Notes: generated by a model from the letters alone, not told the origin. DNA of 64,000 nt from Flavisolibacter nicotianae (GCF_003628535.1 NZ_RBCI01000005.1:186001-250000); one strand, 5' to 3'. Counted from the first letter of the stretch, positions 8,106 through 18,114 are shown. Made by a program: numbers and translations.

Positions 8106-8768
8106 ATGAAAATGCAATTAATTGACGGGCTGATTTTTGATCTTGACGGGACTTTGTGGGACGCGTCCAGCGCCTGTAGCCAGGCATGGAATGCAGCGTT
8201 CCGCCAGTTAGGCCACGAGTCATGCCGGTTTGATGAACCAACGATTCGTTCTTTTTCTGGCATGCGAATCGAATCGATTTTTAATCACCATCTTTCTTTT
8301 CTGACTGCTGAAGCGCAGCATGAACTGCTTGCACTATATAAAATAAAGGAAATGGAATTCCTGCATCAATACGGTGGTCGCTTATATCCGCAGGTCAAAG
8401 AGATCCTCCCGGTTCTGAAAAAGCATTACCCACTTTTTATCGTAAGCAATTGCCTGTCCGGGTACATCGAAAATTTTGTTTCCTTTTCCGGTTTGGAGGC
8501 CCTGTTTACAGATTTTGAATCGTCTGGAAATTCGGGCCTGCCGAAGGCTGAGAATATCCGCCTGGTCAGAGAACGCAACGGGTTGCAACATCCTGTTTAT
8601 ATCGGTGACACAAAATGGGACCAGGATGCAGCCCAAAAAGCAGGTGTGACGTTTGTTTATGCTGCTTATGGTTTTGGCGACGTAAAAAGCAGCGAATGGC
8701 AACTCTCCGGTTTCGACGACTTACTAAATCTGCTGCCGGGGATTGCGCCGGCACGGCCGGTTGTGTAA
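8106..8768 (+). CDS. HAD-family hydrolase (phosphatase-like)
   Basis: A 220-residue HAD protein with motif I IFDLDGTLWD (nucleophile Asp12, Asp14), motif II IVSNC near residue 115, the Lys of motif III in GLPKAENI, and motif IV VYIGDTKWDQDAAQKAG near 163-179. A helical cap lies between motifs I and II, as in phosphoglycolate phosphatase-like and beta-phosphoglucomutase-like enzymes. The substrate cannot be told from sequence. It stands alone between the sulfide block and the beta-helix gene. Confidence 0.88.
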   Translation: MKMQLIDGLIFDLDGTLWDASSACSQAWNAAFRQLGHESCRFDEPTIRSFSGMRIESIFNHHLSFLTAEAQHELLALYKIKEMEFLHQYGGRLYPQVKEILPVLKKHYPLFIVSNCLSGYIENFVSFSGLEALFTDFESSGNSGLPKAENIRLVRERNGLQHPVYIGDTKWDQDAAQKAGVTFVYAAYGFGDVKSSEWQLSGFDDLLNLLPGIAPARPVV

Positions 8769-8933
8769 GCAATTTTGGACGAGGAGAAGCCATGCCTGCA
8801 TTCTTGTTGTTTCGACTCAATATTCTGGGAGGACAAAGGATTTGATGCGCCTATTTCACTTTCATTCTGCTTCTGCGGGATTTTTTTATAGGTTTAATCG
8901 GCAGATCGTTTTGGTTTGCAAACATTGATTCTG

Positions 8934-10751
8934 ATGCAAAAAAAAATCGTACGGGGAAAAAAGTTGCTGCTGGCGCTTGCATTACTCACATTGGCGCTGG
9001 CGGGTATTTGCTTTATGAAAGCAGGCTTCCGCGTTGAGCACAAACAGGCGGGAAACGTTTATTACATCCATGCTGACACGCCTCTGCAAGCAGTGAATGC
9101 ATTGCGCCTGCAGGCTGGCGACAGTGTGCTGTTCCAGCGTGGCGGCAAATGGAAAGGAGCCGTTACCATCAGGCAATCCGGCCTGGCGGGTCGGCCAATT
9201 TATGTGGGTGCTTACGGAACGGGTTCCAAACCTGTGATCACAACGCGGACAGCTTTTCCTGATTGGAAAAATCCGTCGCGCTGGCGCAAAATCGCCCCGA
9301 CCACCTGGGCCTACACCTACCGTTCGCCGACCAATAAAAGTTACCGGGTATGGCTCGATGGCATCGAGTACCAGCGGGCAAAAGACAGTAACGCTATCAG
9401 CAGCACAAGGCGATTCTCCTACCTTTCGGATTTTATGATCCTCTATGTCTATGCGCCGTCCAACCCTGCGACGTATTATAAGGCGATCGACTATCCGAGT
9501 GATGAAACCGGAACCCTTAATCTCTTTGGTGTAAGCCACCTTGTGTTGGAAAACCTGGATATCCAGGGAAGCTCCGGCGGGTCGATCGATTTGTCGGTGG
9601 TAGATGATATTGTTATCCGGAATTGCAGCATAGGCTTGGATGCAGGCCACTGCGGCATACGCGGTTTTACCAGGGCCGACAATGTGACCATCTCCAATTG
9701 CGAGATCAGTTCCGGTGACAAAGTGCAGGATTATTTTCTGTATCAAAATGGAATCCAGGACGGTATTGCGATGTACACAGGCTGCCACAACTGGCTGATC
9801 GACGGAAATTACATCCACGACTGGGGGCACAGCGATATAGAGCTTTCCGATATCAGCGATCAGGCCAATGATACGGTTCCGCCGGTGGCTGCCCTGCTGA
9901 ATGGCCGTACGGTTTCCAATATCGATATCCGGCGAAATCTTTGTAAAGCCGCCAATGTTGACTATTGCCGCGGCCTTGGACTCGACAGTCGACGCTGGCA
10001 CCGGACTGAGAATATAGTTGTCCATTACAATTGGTTCGACAGCCTGCCTGTTCGCAACCAGGTGGAGTGCAATGGTGCCGAGTTTTCGTACAACCTGGTT
10101 TCCAATATCCGGAATTCGCCGTTGCCGGAACTGTGGTATGGTGTAGGGCAGGGGATCATGATCACACCCTATGGGTATACCGGTGCGCAGGATATGAAAA
10201 TCGTTGGGAATACGATCGTCAATTGCGACGAGGCAGGCATTACGCTCAGTTCTGCCGACGATCCGCACTATGGCCAGGTCAGGGGTAATCTCATTGCCAA
10301 TAACATCCTTGCTAACAACGGTAGAGTTGGAACGAATGCCATGAAATACGTACAACTGGCAATTGAGCCAACAAAAGGAAAAAACATTGGCGGAAATATT
10401 TACCGCAATAACCTCCTTTATAGCGCAAACTCCGAAGCTGTTTTTCACGACATCCGTGTGGAAGGAAAATCCGCCTATATGACCGTTGACCGCCTGAATG
10501 CGTATGGACGCAGCATTTACGGCGATGTGGCCGACGGAAATCGTTTTGGTGACCCGATGTTCGAATCACCCGTTGATTTTCGTTTGCGTCTTTCATCGCC
10601 GGCAATCGGGACAGGGTTTTCGTTCGGGAAATTGTACAATAAGGCTCTGGCACCGCCAAGTTCGTGGCCCAATGGCGTGCGGGTTGGGCTGCAGGCTGCA
10701 AAATGGAATATCGGCGCTTTTGTGCTACATGCCGGTTCCGAACCCTTATAA
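8934..10751 (+). CDS. Membrane-anchored right-handed parallel beta-helix protein
   Basis: The 605-residue product starts MQKKIVRGKKLLLALALLTL, a signal anchor or signal peptide. The body is full of parallel beta-helix turns of the form N-x-x-I-x-[NG]-x-x-I (for example VVDDIVIRNCSIGLDAGHCG, VTISNCEISSG, IDIRRNLCKAAN, MKIVGNTIVNCDEAGITLSS). Such folds occur in pectate lyase-like and other polysaccharide-acting enzymes. A GQVRGNLIANNILANNG turn and a WNIGAFV ending are typical of uncharacterised Bacteroidota members. No catalytic residues could be assigned. The ATG at 8934 is preferred over an upstream TTG at 8916. A 488-residue antisense open frame over the same DNA is taken as a shadow. Confidence 0.8.
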   Translation: MQKKIVRGKKLLLALALLTLALAGICFMKAGFRVEHKQAGNVYYIHADTPLQAVNALRLQAGDSVLFQRGGKWKGAVTIRQSGLAGRPIYVGAYGTGSKPVITTRTAFPDWKNPSRWRKIAPTTWAYTYRSPTNKSYRVWLDGIEYQRAKDSNAISSTRRFSYLSDFMILYVYAPSNPATYYKAIDYPSDETGTLNLFGVSHLVLENLDIQGSSGGSIDLSVVDDIVIRNCSIGLDAGHCGIRGFTRADNVTISNCEISSGDKVQDYFLYQNGIQDGIAMYTGCHNWLIDGNYIHDWGHSDIELSDISDQANDTVPPVAALLNGRTVSNIDIRRNLCKAANVDYCRGLGLDSRRWHRTENIVVHYNWFDSLPVRNQVECNGAEFSYNLVSNIRNSPLPELWYGVGQGIMITPYGYTGAQDMKIVGNTIVNCDEAGITLSSADDPHYGQVRGNLIANNILANNGRVGTNAMKYVQLAIEPTKGKNIGGNIYRNNLLYSANSEAVFHDIRVEGKSAYMTVDRLNAYGRSIYGDVADGNRFGDPMFESPVDFRLRLSSPAIGTGFSFGKLYNKALAPPSSWPNGVRVGLQAAKWNIGAFVLHAGSEPL

Positions 10752-11316
10752 CCCAAGTAAATGAATGTTGTTAGTAAGTCTTTTTTATAAGGGGGACAGG
10801 CCAATTATTCAAAAAATAAAAGGGCCCCTGTAGAAACAGGAGCCCTAAACTATATTCTTTAAACTCTATTAGTAAGTTACAAACATTCTGCCGATCCTTA
10901 AAGTTAAAATAATGAAACGGCCAATTTTGCACTGCTCTTTGGGTACGACCCAAAAAATTGCCTGTTGGAAACGGTCGACCCGTTTTGAGTAGCGGAAAAT
11001 GGTCCGGTGTGTTAATCAATAGCGGCTGGTTTTTTAACGTTTCTTAACAAAGGACTGAACGGCGTGTACAACAAAAATTGGCCCTTGTTGAGAAATTTTT
11101 TTCACACATATACGTCAGGGTGAATTGTCTGCCCGAAGAAGTGGTTTACAATGCCTGTCTTTTCTCCATATAACCAGTGACGGAAACTCGCTCCATGGGT
11201 GCTGCTCTCTGTTACCAAATGGTTGTGCGCTGCCGCCTTCCTTTCTTTTAATTGCGGGTTTATTATTCTTGACCTATTCCGTTAATCTCCGCTTTCCCGG
11301 GGCGTTTCCTTAGTTC
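10752..11316. other. Gene-poor stretch after the beta-helix gene, with a conserved-looking hairpin
   Basis: Apart from the hairpin at 10821-10846 nothing convincing is seen. Short open frames on both strands have no recognisable composition or motifs. Confidence 0.35.
10821..10846 (-). terminator. Hairpin with CCTG-TAGAAA-CAGG core, terminator-like on the minus strand
   Basis: A 10-base stem with one mismatch encloses the loop TAGAAA. On the minus strand it is followed by TTTTATTTTTT, so it would end a minus-strand transcript coming from about 11 kb. The same stem core and loop recur at 34530-34551. Confidence 0.5.
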
Positions 11317-11700
11317 ATGCGCATAAAATCCTGCTTTTTGTTCGGGCAGCGTCAATCAGCAATGTTCGCATGGCTTACTGGTAACAAATTGCTTTCGCGG
11401 TGCAAAGCGTATAGCCGTCAAAAAATGACTGATGACAGAATATTGCAGGTAACAAAGCAGGGATTTCCTTCGCGGCAATTGATTTATCCTAACGGCGTTT
11501 TGGGCGTGTATGCCAATGGGGTTTTGATTGTTCGATGACGGTTGCACTGGAATAGCATGTACTGTAAAAGCGAAAATGAAACCTTTACAAATGTTTTTGT
11601 CTCAGTACTTGCAAATATGAATTTCTCCAGCTAATCTTGTCCTGGTTTTTCATAGGATATTGGATTTAAAACGAGGCTGCATTTCTATGCGGCCTTTTTA
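11317..11700. other. Small open frame of doubtful status ending in an orphan terminator
   Basis: A 73-codon plus-strand frame (11317-11538, ending YANGVLIVR) lies 135 bases before the terminator at 11674-11700. It has no known motif and may not be a gene. A short non-coding transcript would fit equally well. Confidence 0.25.
11674..11700 (+). terminator. Intrinsic terminator with no recognised gene upstream
   Basis: AGGCTGCAT pairs with ATGCGGCCT (one G-T wobble) around a TTCT loop and is followed by TTTTTATTT. It implies a plus-strand transcript between about 11.3 and 11.67 kb. Confidence 0.65.
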
Positions 11701-12208
11701 TTTACATCGGAAAAATACGGTCGCCAATGCATGATTTACGATGCCCGATCACGTTGATATACGATAAAAATCGGGTGATTTTTCTCTTGCCGAGGACGCT
11801 TAATTGCAATAGGTTTGATGCAGAAGTTGATTGATTACGCAATCAAAAATCCAATCCTGCGAAAATTGCCAGTTTATCCTTGAAAACCGTCCGGTAGACC
11901 TTTTTACCAAAGAAATCCAAACACATTCGAAGAAAAACCAACTGTAAAATTCAGTATCAGTCAACTTCTTTCTTTCCCCTTCTTTTTTCCGGATCACACT
12001 TTCCTTCGTTTGCTTAATCTCTAGCAAAGCACAATTAATCTCCTTGTGTAAGGTCAACAATTTTATAAACTGCATCCTTTCATTTTGATGTATACGGTGG
12101 TTGTATGAATGTCAAAAAGTTTCTGACTGACTGCCTCAATACAGCACTAGTGTGCAGGGTATATAAAAATGAATTTCCCTGATGTGTCTGCCATTTCAAA
12201 CAAAAAAA
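11701..12208. other. Intergenic stretch, nothing convincing
   Basis: About 500 bases with lower GC than the flanks. A minus-strand frame of 91 codons (11800-12075) is Lys/Phe/Trp-rich with no family features and is not supported. Confidence 0.3.
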
Positions 12209-12240
12209 GGCAGGCATAGTCAAAGTTGACCCTGCCTGCC
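12209..12240 (-). terminator. Intrinsic terminator of the giant S8 peptidase gene
   Basis: GGCAGGCA pairs with TGCCTGCC and an inner GTCAA/TTGAC stem extends it. On the minus strand it is followed by a run of seven T. It lies 15 bases beyond the stop codon. Confidence 0.8.
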
Positions 12241-12255
12241 TTTTATAGAATTGTT

Positions 12256-15200
12256 TTACAACTTGGTGAAACGCATCGTGTGGTAGCCGGTCTTTGTTTT
12301 TACCCTGGCAAGGTAAATTCCCACCGGTAGCGACGAAACATTCAGTTCTATCAATTGGTCGCCGATTCTCTTGGACGACATTTTCCCGTAGGTTTTGCCG
12401 GCTGCATCGAAAATGATGACTTCATTTGTCGCGTCGATCGTCGAAGGCAGTTGCAGGCTTACCCTGCCGTGCGCAGGATTGGGGTAAACCAAAGTCGTGG
12501 TTTGTTTTGTCAGTGTATCCCGTATCGCACCCGGACTGACACCGGTTGTGGTGGCAGCGCATTTCTGCGCACTGGAGTCTACGTCACTCGTTATTGCCGT
12601 TTTATGGTCCGAGTCCATCGACCGCACCAGCCAGTACATTTTTTGGCCACTGAACAAGACGTAAACGTAGTACGTACCGGGTTCGAAAACTTCCGGCAGA
12701 TTATTGTCGAAAGTGCCACCGGCATCGATAGTGAGGTAGTTGTCGGGACCTTTCGGAATATAGACCGGTGTTGGATTCTTGTTGACGTATGAATATGTTG
12801 CCTGGTAGCGATAGCCATACGGTGCGTAGGCGGCAATTTCACTTGCTGTAAGAGCTCTTACACACTCACGCTGGATGACGATTTTCTTCGCATTTTTACT
12901 GAAAGGATCCACATAAAGCCGGCCTGTGTCGAGAAAAGCGACATAATAATTTCCATAGAGCAATTTTGGTACGGACGGGTAGATGACATAAACACCCGGG
13001 GCACCGGTATAATTGGGTTTCAGCGAATAGTTGATCCCCGTAATCAATCCTTGCGGATCGTTGTATTGCAGCCCCCTGATGGTTGATGAGTAGAATGATT
13101 GAGCGGGTGCCGGTGAGTTTTCGTAAATAAACTTCCAGTCGGCATCTACAGTTACCGGTGCCGGTAAAATAGTCACGTCACCCATTCCGTAAGACACGTC
13201 GTAATTCGGATCGATGAAAGCGCCAGGTATGAGCTTCTGCATACCGACGGACAGGCCGGTAATCATATTGGTGGCAAACTGGCCGCCAAGAGCGCCATTC
13301 TGCAAGACCAGGTCATCGCCATCGATGACGACGGCCGCATTGCCATTGTTCATTGGCGACAATCCGCCGTTGTTATTTACCAAAGGTTGCAATTGGCCGT
13401 TGATCAAAGCCTGCAGTTGGCCGTTGACCATCGTATAGCTCTGCCCATTGACCGATGCCTGCAACTGGCCGTTAATGATCGTATAACTGTCCAGCGCCTG
13501 TAGGACACCGTTCACAACCGCTTCCAGTTGCCCGTTTACGAGGGGTTGCAACTGGCCGTTCACAACTGCCTGCAACTGGCTGTTGGTGAAGAGTACAAAT
13601 GTGAGTTGGCCATTGATCACTGCCATCAACTGGCCGTTGACCATCGCAACCAACTGGCCGTTGACAACCGAAAGCAATTGCCCGTTGATAACTGGTTGTA
13701 GCTGGCCGTTCACCATAGCCAGGATTTGCCCGTTTTGTACCACGACGTAAGAAGCGACTGCCAGCTGCCCATTTACGACTGCAAGAATTTGCCCGTTAAC
13801 GACAGATTGTAACTGGCCGTTCACAACCGCTTCCAGTTGGCCGTTTACGAGTGGCATCAACTGGCCGTTTACAACGCTTTGAAGCTGGCCATTGACAAGG
13901 GCGATCAATTGGCCGCTTACGATAGCCTGGAGCTGGCCATTCACCAACGACATGGGTAACTGGCCGTTGATCACAGCTTGCAACTGCCCGTTTTGGAAGC
14001 TCAGGTCTATTCGTACGTTCTCCCCATTTACAACCGCCAGTATCTGCCCGTTTGTAATGCTCATCCAGGTACCATTAATGATGGCCAGTAATTGCCCGTT
14101 GTGCATGACCATGTCCTGTGCCGGAACATACGAACCATTGACCAGCGCAAGCAGCGTACCGCTTACAATGGCCTGGAGCTGCCCGTTCACCATCGAAAGC
14201 AGTTGGCCGTTTACAAGCGGCAGCAGGCTTCCGTTGGGCAGTGCTGCGTGTGCATTGCCATTGGCCAGGGCATTGGCGCCAACAAGGCCCCTCGCTTTGT
14301 TGTCTGGTGGCGTGTTAACCAGGTAAATGCTTGCCGGGTTTGTGCTGTAATTTACCAGGGATTGTGCCGGCAAATCAACAAGGAAACGTTCATTCTTCGT
14401 TTGATCAACGGAAATCGTACCCGTCAGGGGCACCATCTGCCCGTTTTGAATAAAGTACTTCCGTGCATTCCTTACCGACTGGAAACTGGCCATGATGCTC
14501 ATATTGTTCAGCACAGCAGTATTTGCAGCCGAAAGCGGCAGCGAAACGCCGTTCAAAACGACCAATGTATTGCCAGCCAGGTTTGTTTTGTAAGCTTTGT
14601 CAATGTCATTGAGCAGTGTACTTACGACCGCTGTTGTGCCAAAGTCATAATCGTATCTTATTCCACCAACATATTCACCGTAGGTGACTGTCTGGCTGCG
14701 CGGCGTGATCTTCACCTGCAACTTTTGAATCGTCAGTGTGCCGGACAGGAAGGTGAAATAATACTTTTTCAAAATGGCAGCGTCCAAAGTTTTGTTGGGA
14801 TCCAGCGGGACGGTGCGATAAGGCGTAATGCTGTAATTGGCAACACCACTCGTCGGTGTAGCGAGTGTACTGAAACCCAGGTTGGTGCCGTCAAGTTTTA
14901 AGTCGGACAGTGTAACACCGGATTTTTCCAACGGAACACCATCAACCAGAATGGTCGCGGTAAAGGCTGGCAAGGCTTCTCCGAATTTCTTGGTTTTATT
15001 ATCGGCGATAACCGTCACATTTTGGCGGGTGCTAAAGAAAAACAGCGATTCCGATAAGCCGCCATCAAGACCGCTGACGCTTTTCGCCGAGTTGAATAAC
15101 TGGATCGGGGGATCATCGCTGATCGAACCCGAAATGGTGGTCGTCAATTCTTCGGTGTTGACGAAGGCGGTGGGAAGTTCTGTTCCCCGCAGGTAAATCT

Positions 15201-18114
15201 TTGTTTTTGCATTGAGATATTTTCCTTTGACCCGCAACTGGAAAGGCGCCGTATTGGAAGGTGTTAGGCCTGCCGGCGGGATCAGGGAGAGGAGAATGGG
15301 GCGAGCATTGGCGATCGTCAGCATCGCTCCGTCTGCCTGCACGGCACCATAACCGCTCTTGAAATCAAAACCTGCTTCGTGGAGATCCCTGGCTGTCGAT
15401 GTCAACGCATCCCTGACTTCGGCCGGGGTAATCACTGGCTGTAGGTTGAATTTCCGCTTGCCCTCAATGAAAAGCGCTGCAGCCGCAGCCACGTGCGGGG
15501 CAGCTGCCGATGTGCCGAAGAAATTGGGATAGGGGTCGCCATCTATGTTTGTTGCCGGGTCTGAATTCAGGGTCACGGTTGTGTTGACACCGTTCGGGCC
15601 GATCAGGTCTGGTTTCTGGCGAACAGCGCCATTGACCTCGGTGCCGCCGCGGGAAGAGAACGAGGCGACGCTTGGATAATCAGGAACAATGTTGTTCACA
15701 TTGCCATACAACATCGCACCAACGGTCATGGCGTTTTGCGCATTACCCTGTCCAACAATGGTGGAAGCGCCGGGATAATTATAAATCGTTGCCTCACCCC
15801 TGAACACGACGTATTTAAATTTGACGTTGGCCGTTCCGCCATCACGGACAACCAGCAGGCTGGCGTCGGTTTCTTCGTTTGCGGTAAAAGGCAGTACTTC
15901 AAACGGGTCGCCAGTGAGGTTGTTGCGGTTAAAGCCAAAATAACTGCCATCCGGTTTCACCAGGTAAATATCCAGATCAACCGTGGCACCGGTGTTGCCT
16001 CCAAGCGAATAAAAGGGGTTGTCCCATTGCAGCACGATGGTGTAAGCGCCTTTTTTTAGATGAATTTTCTGTTGGATAGTACCGCCAAAATTGTGCGCTG
16101 TGCCTGAAATGCCGGTCGGAAGTGTCGCACCGGTTAACGGGGTAAAAGTGGCTTCAAACGATTTAGAACCAAAATTTCCGGCTGCAGTAAAATACGTTAC
16201 TCCATTGTTGGCGACAACGTTGTTCACCGCCTGGGCCACGAATCCGTCTCTCATAAAGGGCTCGGTGATGTAAGTGATATCGTCAACAATCACTTTGCAG
16301 TTATACGGTGGAAGCGCTATTTGCTGAATGCCTTGTGCCAAATCCAGGGGGCTGATGCAGCCCGTCCGGAACACCTGTTTTGCCTGCGGCGCTACGTCGT
16401 AGACAACCTGCGCCATGGCCCGTCCCTCGTCGGAACGGAGACCGGGAAATTCTCTTGCTACAACAAGGTCGGATGGGACGTCGCCCTGCTGGCGGTCATT
16501 TTCCGCCCCGCCACGGGTGTCGTAGCTATCTGAAAGAATGCCGACCGTGACACCGTTTCCTTCAATACCAAAGCGGGACCGCACGGCGTTCGATTTCATC
16601 GTCGTGTCGCCAAGCGTGGTGACCTGGCCACTGTTGCTTAACGGTTCAAACAAGGGCCTTACATAATCGATATCCGTCCGGCCGTTTAGCGACGTCAGGT
16701 TGGCAATTGGAAAATAACCTGTCAGCACCAGGTTGTCCGGCGCACTGGAAACAAGATCGAAGCCAAGGCTTTGGAGGAAGGTCAGCAGCGCTGCATCATT
16801 GGGCGTTATGGCAATGACTTCGATCAGCACTTTGTCTGTCGTCTCGTCAATGCGGAAAATATCAGTCGACAAGGAGGAGCCCTGGCTGGTATTGTCGCTC
16901 AGGATCGTTAGTTCTGACCCGATCTTTTCGTAAACCTTGCCATTGTTTGGTGGCGGGTAATAAGGATCGATAACGGATGTTACGAAAGAAGATGGTACAT
17001 AGCTGACACGAACACCATTGCCGATCAAAATTTTGGTCTTGCTCCACAGGGCTCCGAAAAAAGCTGTGTACGAATCCGTACTGTTGCTGGAGCCAATGAC
17101 AATGCTTCCTTTGGGAGCGTAAATGGTGCCGGCCCAGGAAGATGAAATGCCCACCGAACGTGCCGTGTCTTTTATGCGAAAGGCATTGCCACCAGGGACT
17201 GTACTTCCTTTACCATGAATCTCGGTGTAGATACGGGAGGCGAGCGGAAAGTTGCCATTGGCGTCGGCACCGGCATTGTTGATGGTGACTTCCATCGGGC
17301 CCAGGTCCACATCCTCGTGGATGTAAATGCGGTAATTGTCGGTTGAATTGGCTGGAATGACAAAATTGAATTTGTTTTTACCTGTTGTTTTAATGGATTT
17401 GAAAACATAGACACCCGGCGTGTTAAACGTGATCGTGTTCTTGCCGCTGAGCGACAAATCGCGGTAGTTGCCCGGGTTTAAGTTGGTCGTGGTGGTGACG
17501 TTCTTGGTTCCGTAGGCCTGAAACTTATTAGTATCCGGCAGCAATGGGAGTGTTGGCATGTCGAGACTTGCTTTGAAAACCGGTGCTCCTCTAACAGGAG
17601 CCGGACCGGAATAGGTATACGGCTGCTGGATATAGACCGGCCCCTGCACCGTGTTGCCGGCCGACGTTGCAACAAATGCAGTTCCTCTTGCCTGCAAAAT
17701 GCCGCCCGCCTGGGGACTGGTTGTTCCGATCTGGTTGTTGCCGGAACCCACAGTGATGACCCTGAACGACACACCGGCATTGTTCCGGGCCGCCAGGTTG
17801 CCCCCGATAGTGTTACCAGAAGTCACGGAAATCCGGTTGCCGCTGTAGATGCCTGATGTAATGGTATTTCCCGTACCGATACCCACATAAAAATTGCTGC
17901 CGACCAGGCCTCCGCTGAGAACGGCCTTGTCGAAGACACGCACACCGAAATTGATTGAGTCGGCCATGCTGGTGTGATTTCCCTCGGCGTAAATGAGGTA
18001 TTGGTTAATCGACGTCTTTCCGGAAACGGGCGGTGGCAGCGTCTGCGCATAAAGCAAAGAAGCGGATGTCAGGAGCAGAAAAGCCGTGATAAATGCATGC
18101 AGGTTTCGATGCAT
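12256..18114 (-). CDS. Giant secreted S8-type serine peptidase with MBG domains, NGQ repeat array and T9SS sorting domain
   Basis: A 1952-residue protein. Residues 1-24 are a signal peptide ending LLYAQ. Residues 25-400 form a Gly/Ser/Thr-rich beta region resembling adhesin-like anchor domains. A subtilase-like domain covers about 500-960: Asp529 in GILSDSYD, DEGRAMAQ where Glu563 stands at the place of the usual His, Asn647 in AAGNFGS, and Ser869 in GTSAAAPHVAAAAAL. MBG-type beta domains start near 1025 (VTVIADNKTKKFGEALP) and 1138 (QVKITPRSQTVTYGEY). Residues about 1280-1585 are a tandem heptapeptide array (consensus V-N-G-Q-L-Q-A). The last 80 residues (VYPNPAHGRVSLQLP to MRFTKL) are a type A Por/T9SS sorting domain, so the protein should cross the outer membrane by T9SS and stay on the surface or be released. 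Whether it is proteolytic with Glu for His is uncertain. The gene is monocistronic. Confidence 0.88.
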   Translation of the reverse strand: MHRNLHAFITAFLLLTSASLLYAQTLPPPVSGKTSINQYLIYAEGNHTSMADSINFGVRVFDKAVLSGGLVGSNFYVGIGTGNTITSGIYSGNRISVTSGNTIGGNLAARNNAGVSFRVITVGSGNNQIGTTSPQAGGILQARGTAFVATSAGNTVQGPVYIQQPYTYSGPAPVRGAPVFKASLDMPTLPLLPDTNKFQAYGTKNVTTTTNLNPGNYRDLSLSGKNTITFNTPGVYVFKSIKTTGKNKFNFVIPANSTDNYRIYIHEDVDLGPMEVTINNAGADANGNFPLASRIYTEIHGKGSTVPGGNAFRIKDTARSVGISSSWAGTIYAPKGSIVIGSSNSTDSYTAFFGALWSKTKILIGNGVRVSYVPSSFVTSVIDPYYPPPNNGKVYEKIGSELTILSDNTSQGSSLSTDIFRIDETTDKVLIEVIAITPNDAALLTFLQSLGFDLVSSAPDNLVLTGYFPIANLTSLNGRTDIDYVRPLFEPLSNSGQVTTLGDTTMKSNAVRSRFGIEGNGVTVGILSDSYDTRGGAENDRQQGDVPSDLVVAREFPGLRSDEGRAMAQVVYDVAPQAKQVFRTGCISPLDLAQGIQQIALPPYNCKVIVDDITYITEPFMRDGFVAQAVNNVVANNGVTYFTAAGNFGSKSFEATFTPLTGATLPTGISGTAHNFGGTIQQKIHLKKGAYTIVLQWDNPFYSLGGNTGATVDLDIYLVKPDGSYFGFNRNNLTGDPFEVLPFTANEETDASLLVVRDGGTANVKFKYVVFRGEATIYNYPGASTIVGQGNAQNAMTVGAMLYGNVNNIVPDYPSVASFSSRGGTEVNGAVRQKPDLIGPNGVNTTVTLNSDPATNIDGDPYPNFFGTSAAAPHVAAAAALFIEGKRKFNLQPVITPAEVRDALTSTARDLHEAGFDFKSGYGAVQADGAMLTIANARPILLSLIPPAGLTPSNTAPFQLRVKGKYLNAKTKIYLRGTELPTAFVNTEELTTTISGSISDDPPIQLFNSAKSVSGLDGGLSESLFFFSTRQNVTVIADNKTKKFGEALPAFTATILVDGVPLEKSGVTLSDLKLDGTNLGFSTLATPTSGVANYSITPYRTVPLDPNKTLDAAILKKYYFTFLSGTLTIQKLQVKITPRSQTVTYGEYVGGIRYDYDFGTTAVVSTLLNDIDKAYKTNLAGNTLVVLNGVSLPLSAANTAVLNNMSIMASFQSVRNARKYFIQNGQMVPLTGTISVDQTKNERFLVDLPAQSLVNYSTNPASIYLVNTPPDNKARGLVGANALANGNAHAALPNGSLLPLVNGQLLSMVNGQLQAIVSGTLLALVNGSYVPAQDMVMHNGQLLAIINGTWMSITNGQILAVVNGENVRIDLSFQNGQLQAVINGQLPMSLVNGQLQAIVSGQLIALVNGQLQSVVNGQLMPLVNGQLEAVVNGQLQSVVNGQILAVVNGQLAVASYVVVQNGQILAMVNGQLQPVINGQLLSVVNGQLVAMVNGQLMAVINGQLTFVLFTNSQLQAVVNGQLQPLVNGQLEAVVNGVLQALDSYTIINGQLQASVNGQSYTMVNGQLQALINGQLQPLVNNNGGLSPMNNGNAAVVIDGDDLVLQNGALGGQFATNMITGLSVGMQKLIPGAFIDPNYDVSYGMGDVTILPAPVTVDADWKFIYENSPAPAQSFYSSTIRGLQYNDPQGLITGINYSLKPNYTGAPGVYVIYPSVPKLLYGNYYVAFLDTGRLYVDPFSKNAKKIVIQRECVRALTASEIAAYAPYGYRYQATYSYVNKNPTPVYIPKGPDNYLTIDAGGTFDNNLPEVFEPGTYYVYVLFSGQKMYWLVRSMDSDHKTAITSDVDSSAQKCAATTTGVSPGAIRDTLTKQTTTLVYPNPAHGRVSLQLPSTIDATNEVIIFDAAGKTYGKMSSKRIGDQLIELNVSSLPVGIYLARVKTKTGYHTMRFTKL
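13372..14250 (-). repeat. Tandem 21-bp coding repeats (NGQ heptapeptides)
   Basis: About 40 imperfect 21-base units encode heptads such as VNGQLQA, INGQLLS, VNGQLEA and VVNGQLM; about 25 carry an exact N-G-Q. Several spacers (for example ENVRIDLSFQ and AVASYVVVQ) interrupt the array. The units vary at third codon positions, so the array is not a very recent slippage product, but blocks of near-identical units exist. Confidence 0.9.

Noticed and set aside
8982-10448. Minus-strand open frame of 488 codons over the beta-helix gene
   Set aside because: The plus strand carries a signal anchor, beta-helix turns and family-like ending; the antisense protein has no motif and follows from the codon bias of the real gene.
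11800-12075. Minus-strand frame of 91 codons in the gene-poor stretch
   Set aside because: Composition is unlike neighbours, with no motif and no promoter or terminator matched to it.
13372-14250. The repetitive block as a CRISPR array
   Set aside because: Units are 21 bases, contiguous, without unique spacers, and keep an open reading frame.
13892-14901. Plus-strand frames over the NGQ repeat region
   Set aside because: They are repetitive only because they read the complement of the coding repeat. The minus-strand frame spans a signal peptide, subtilase and sorting domain.
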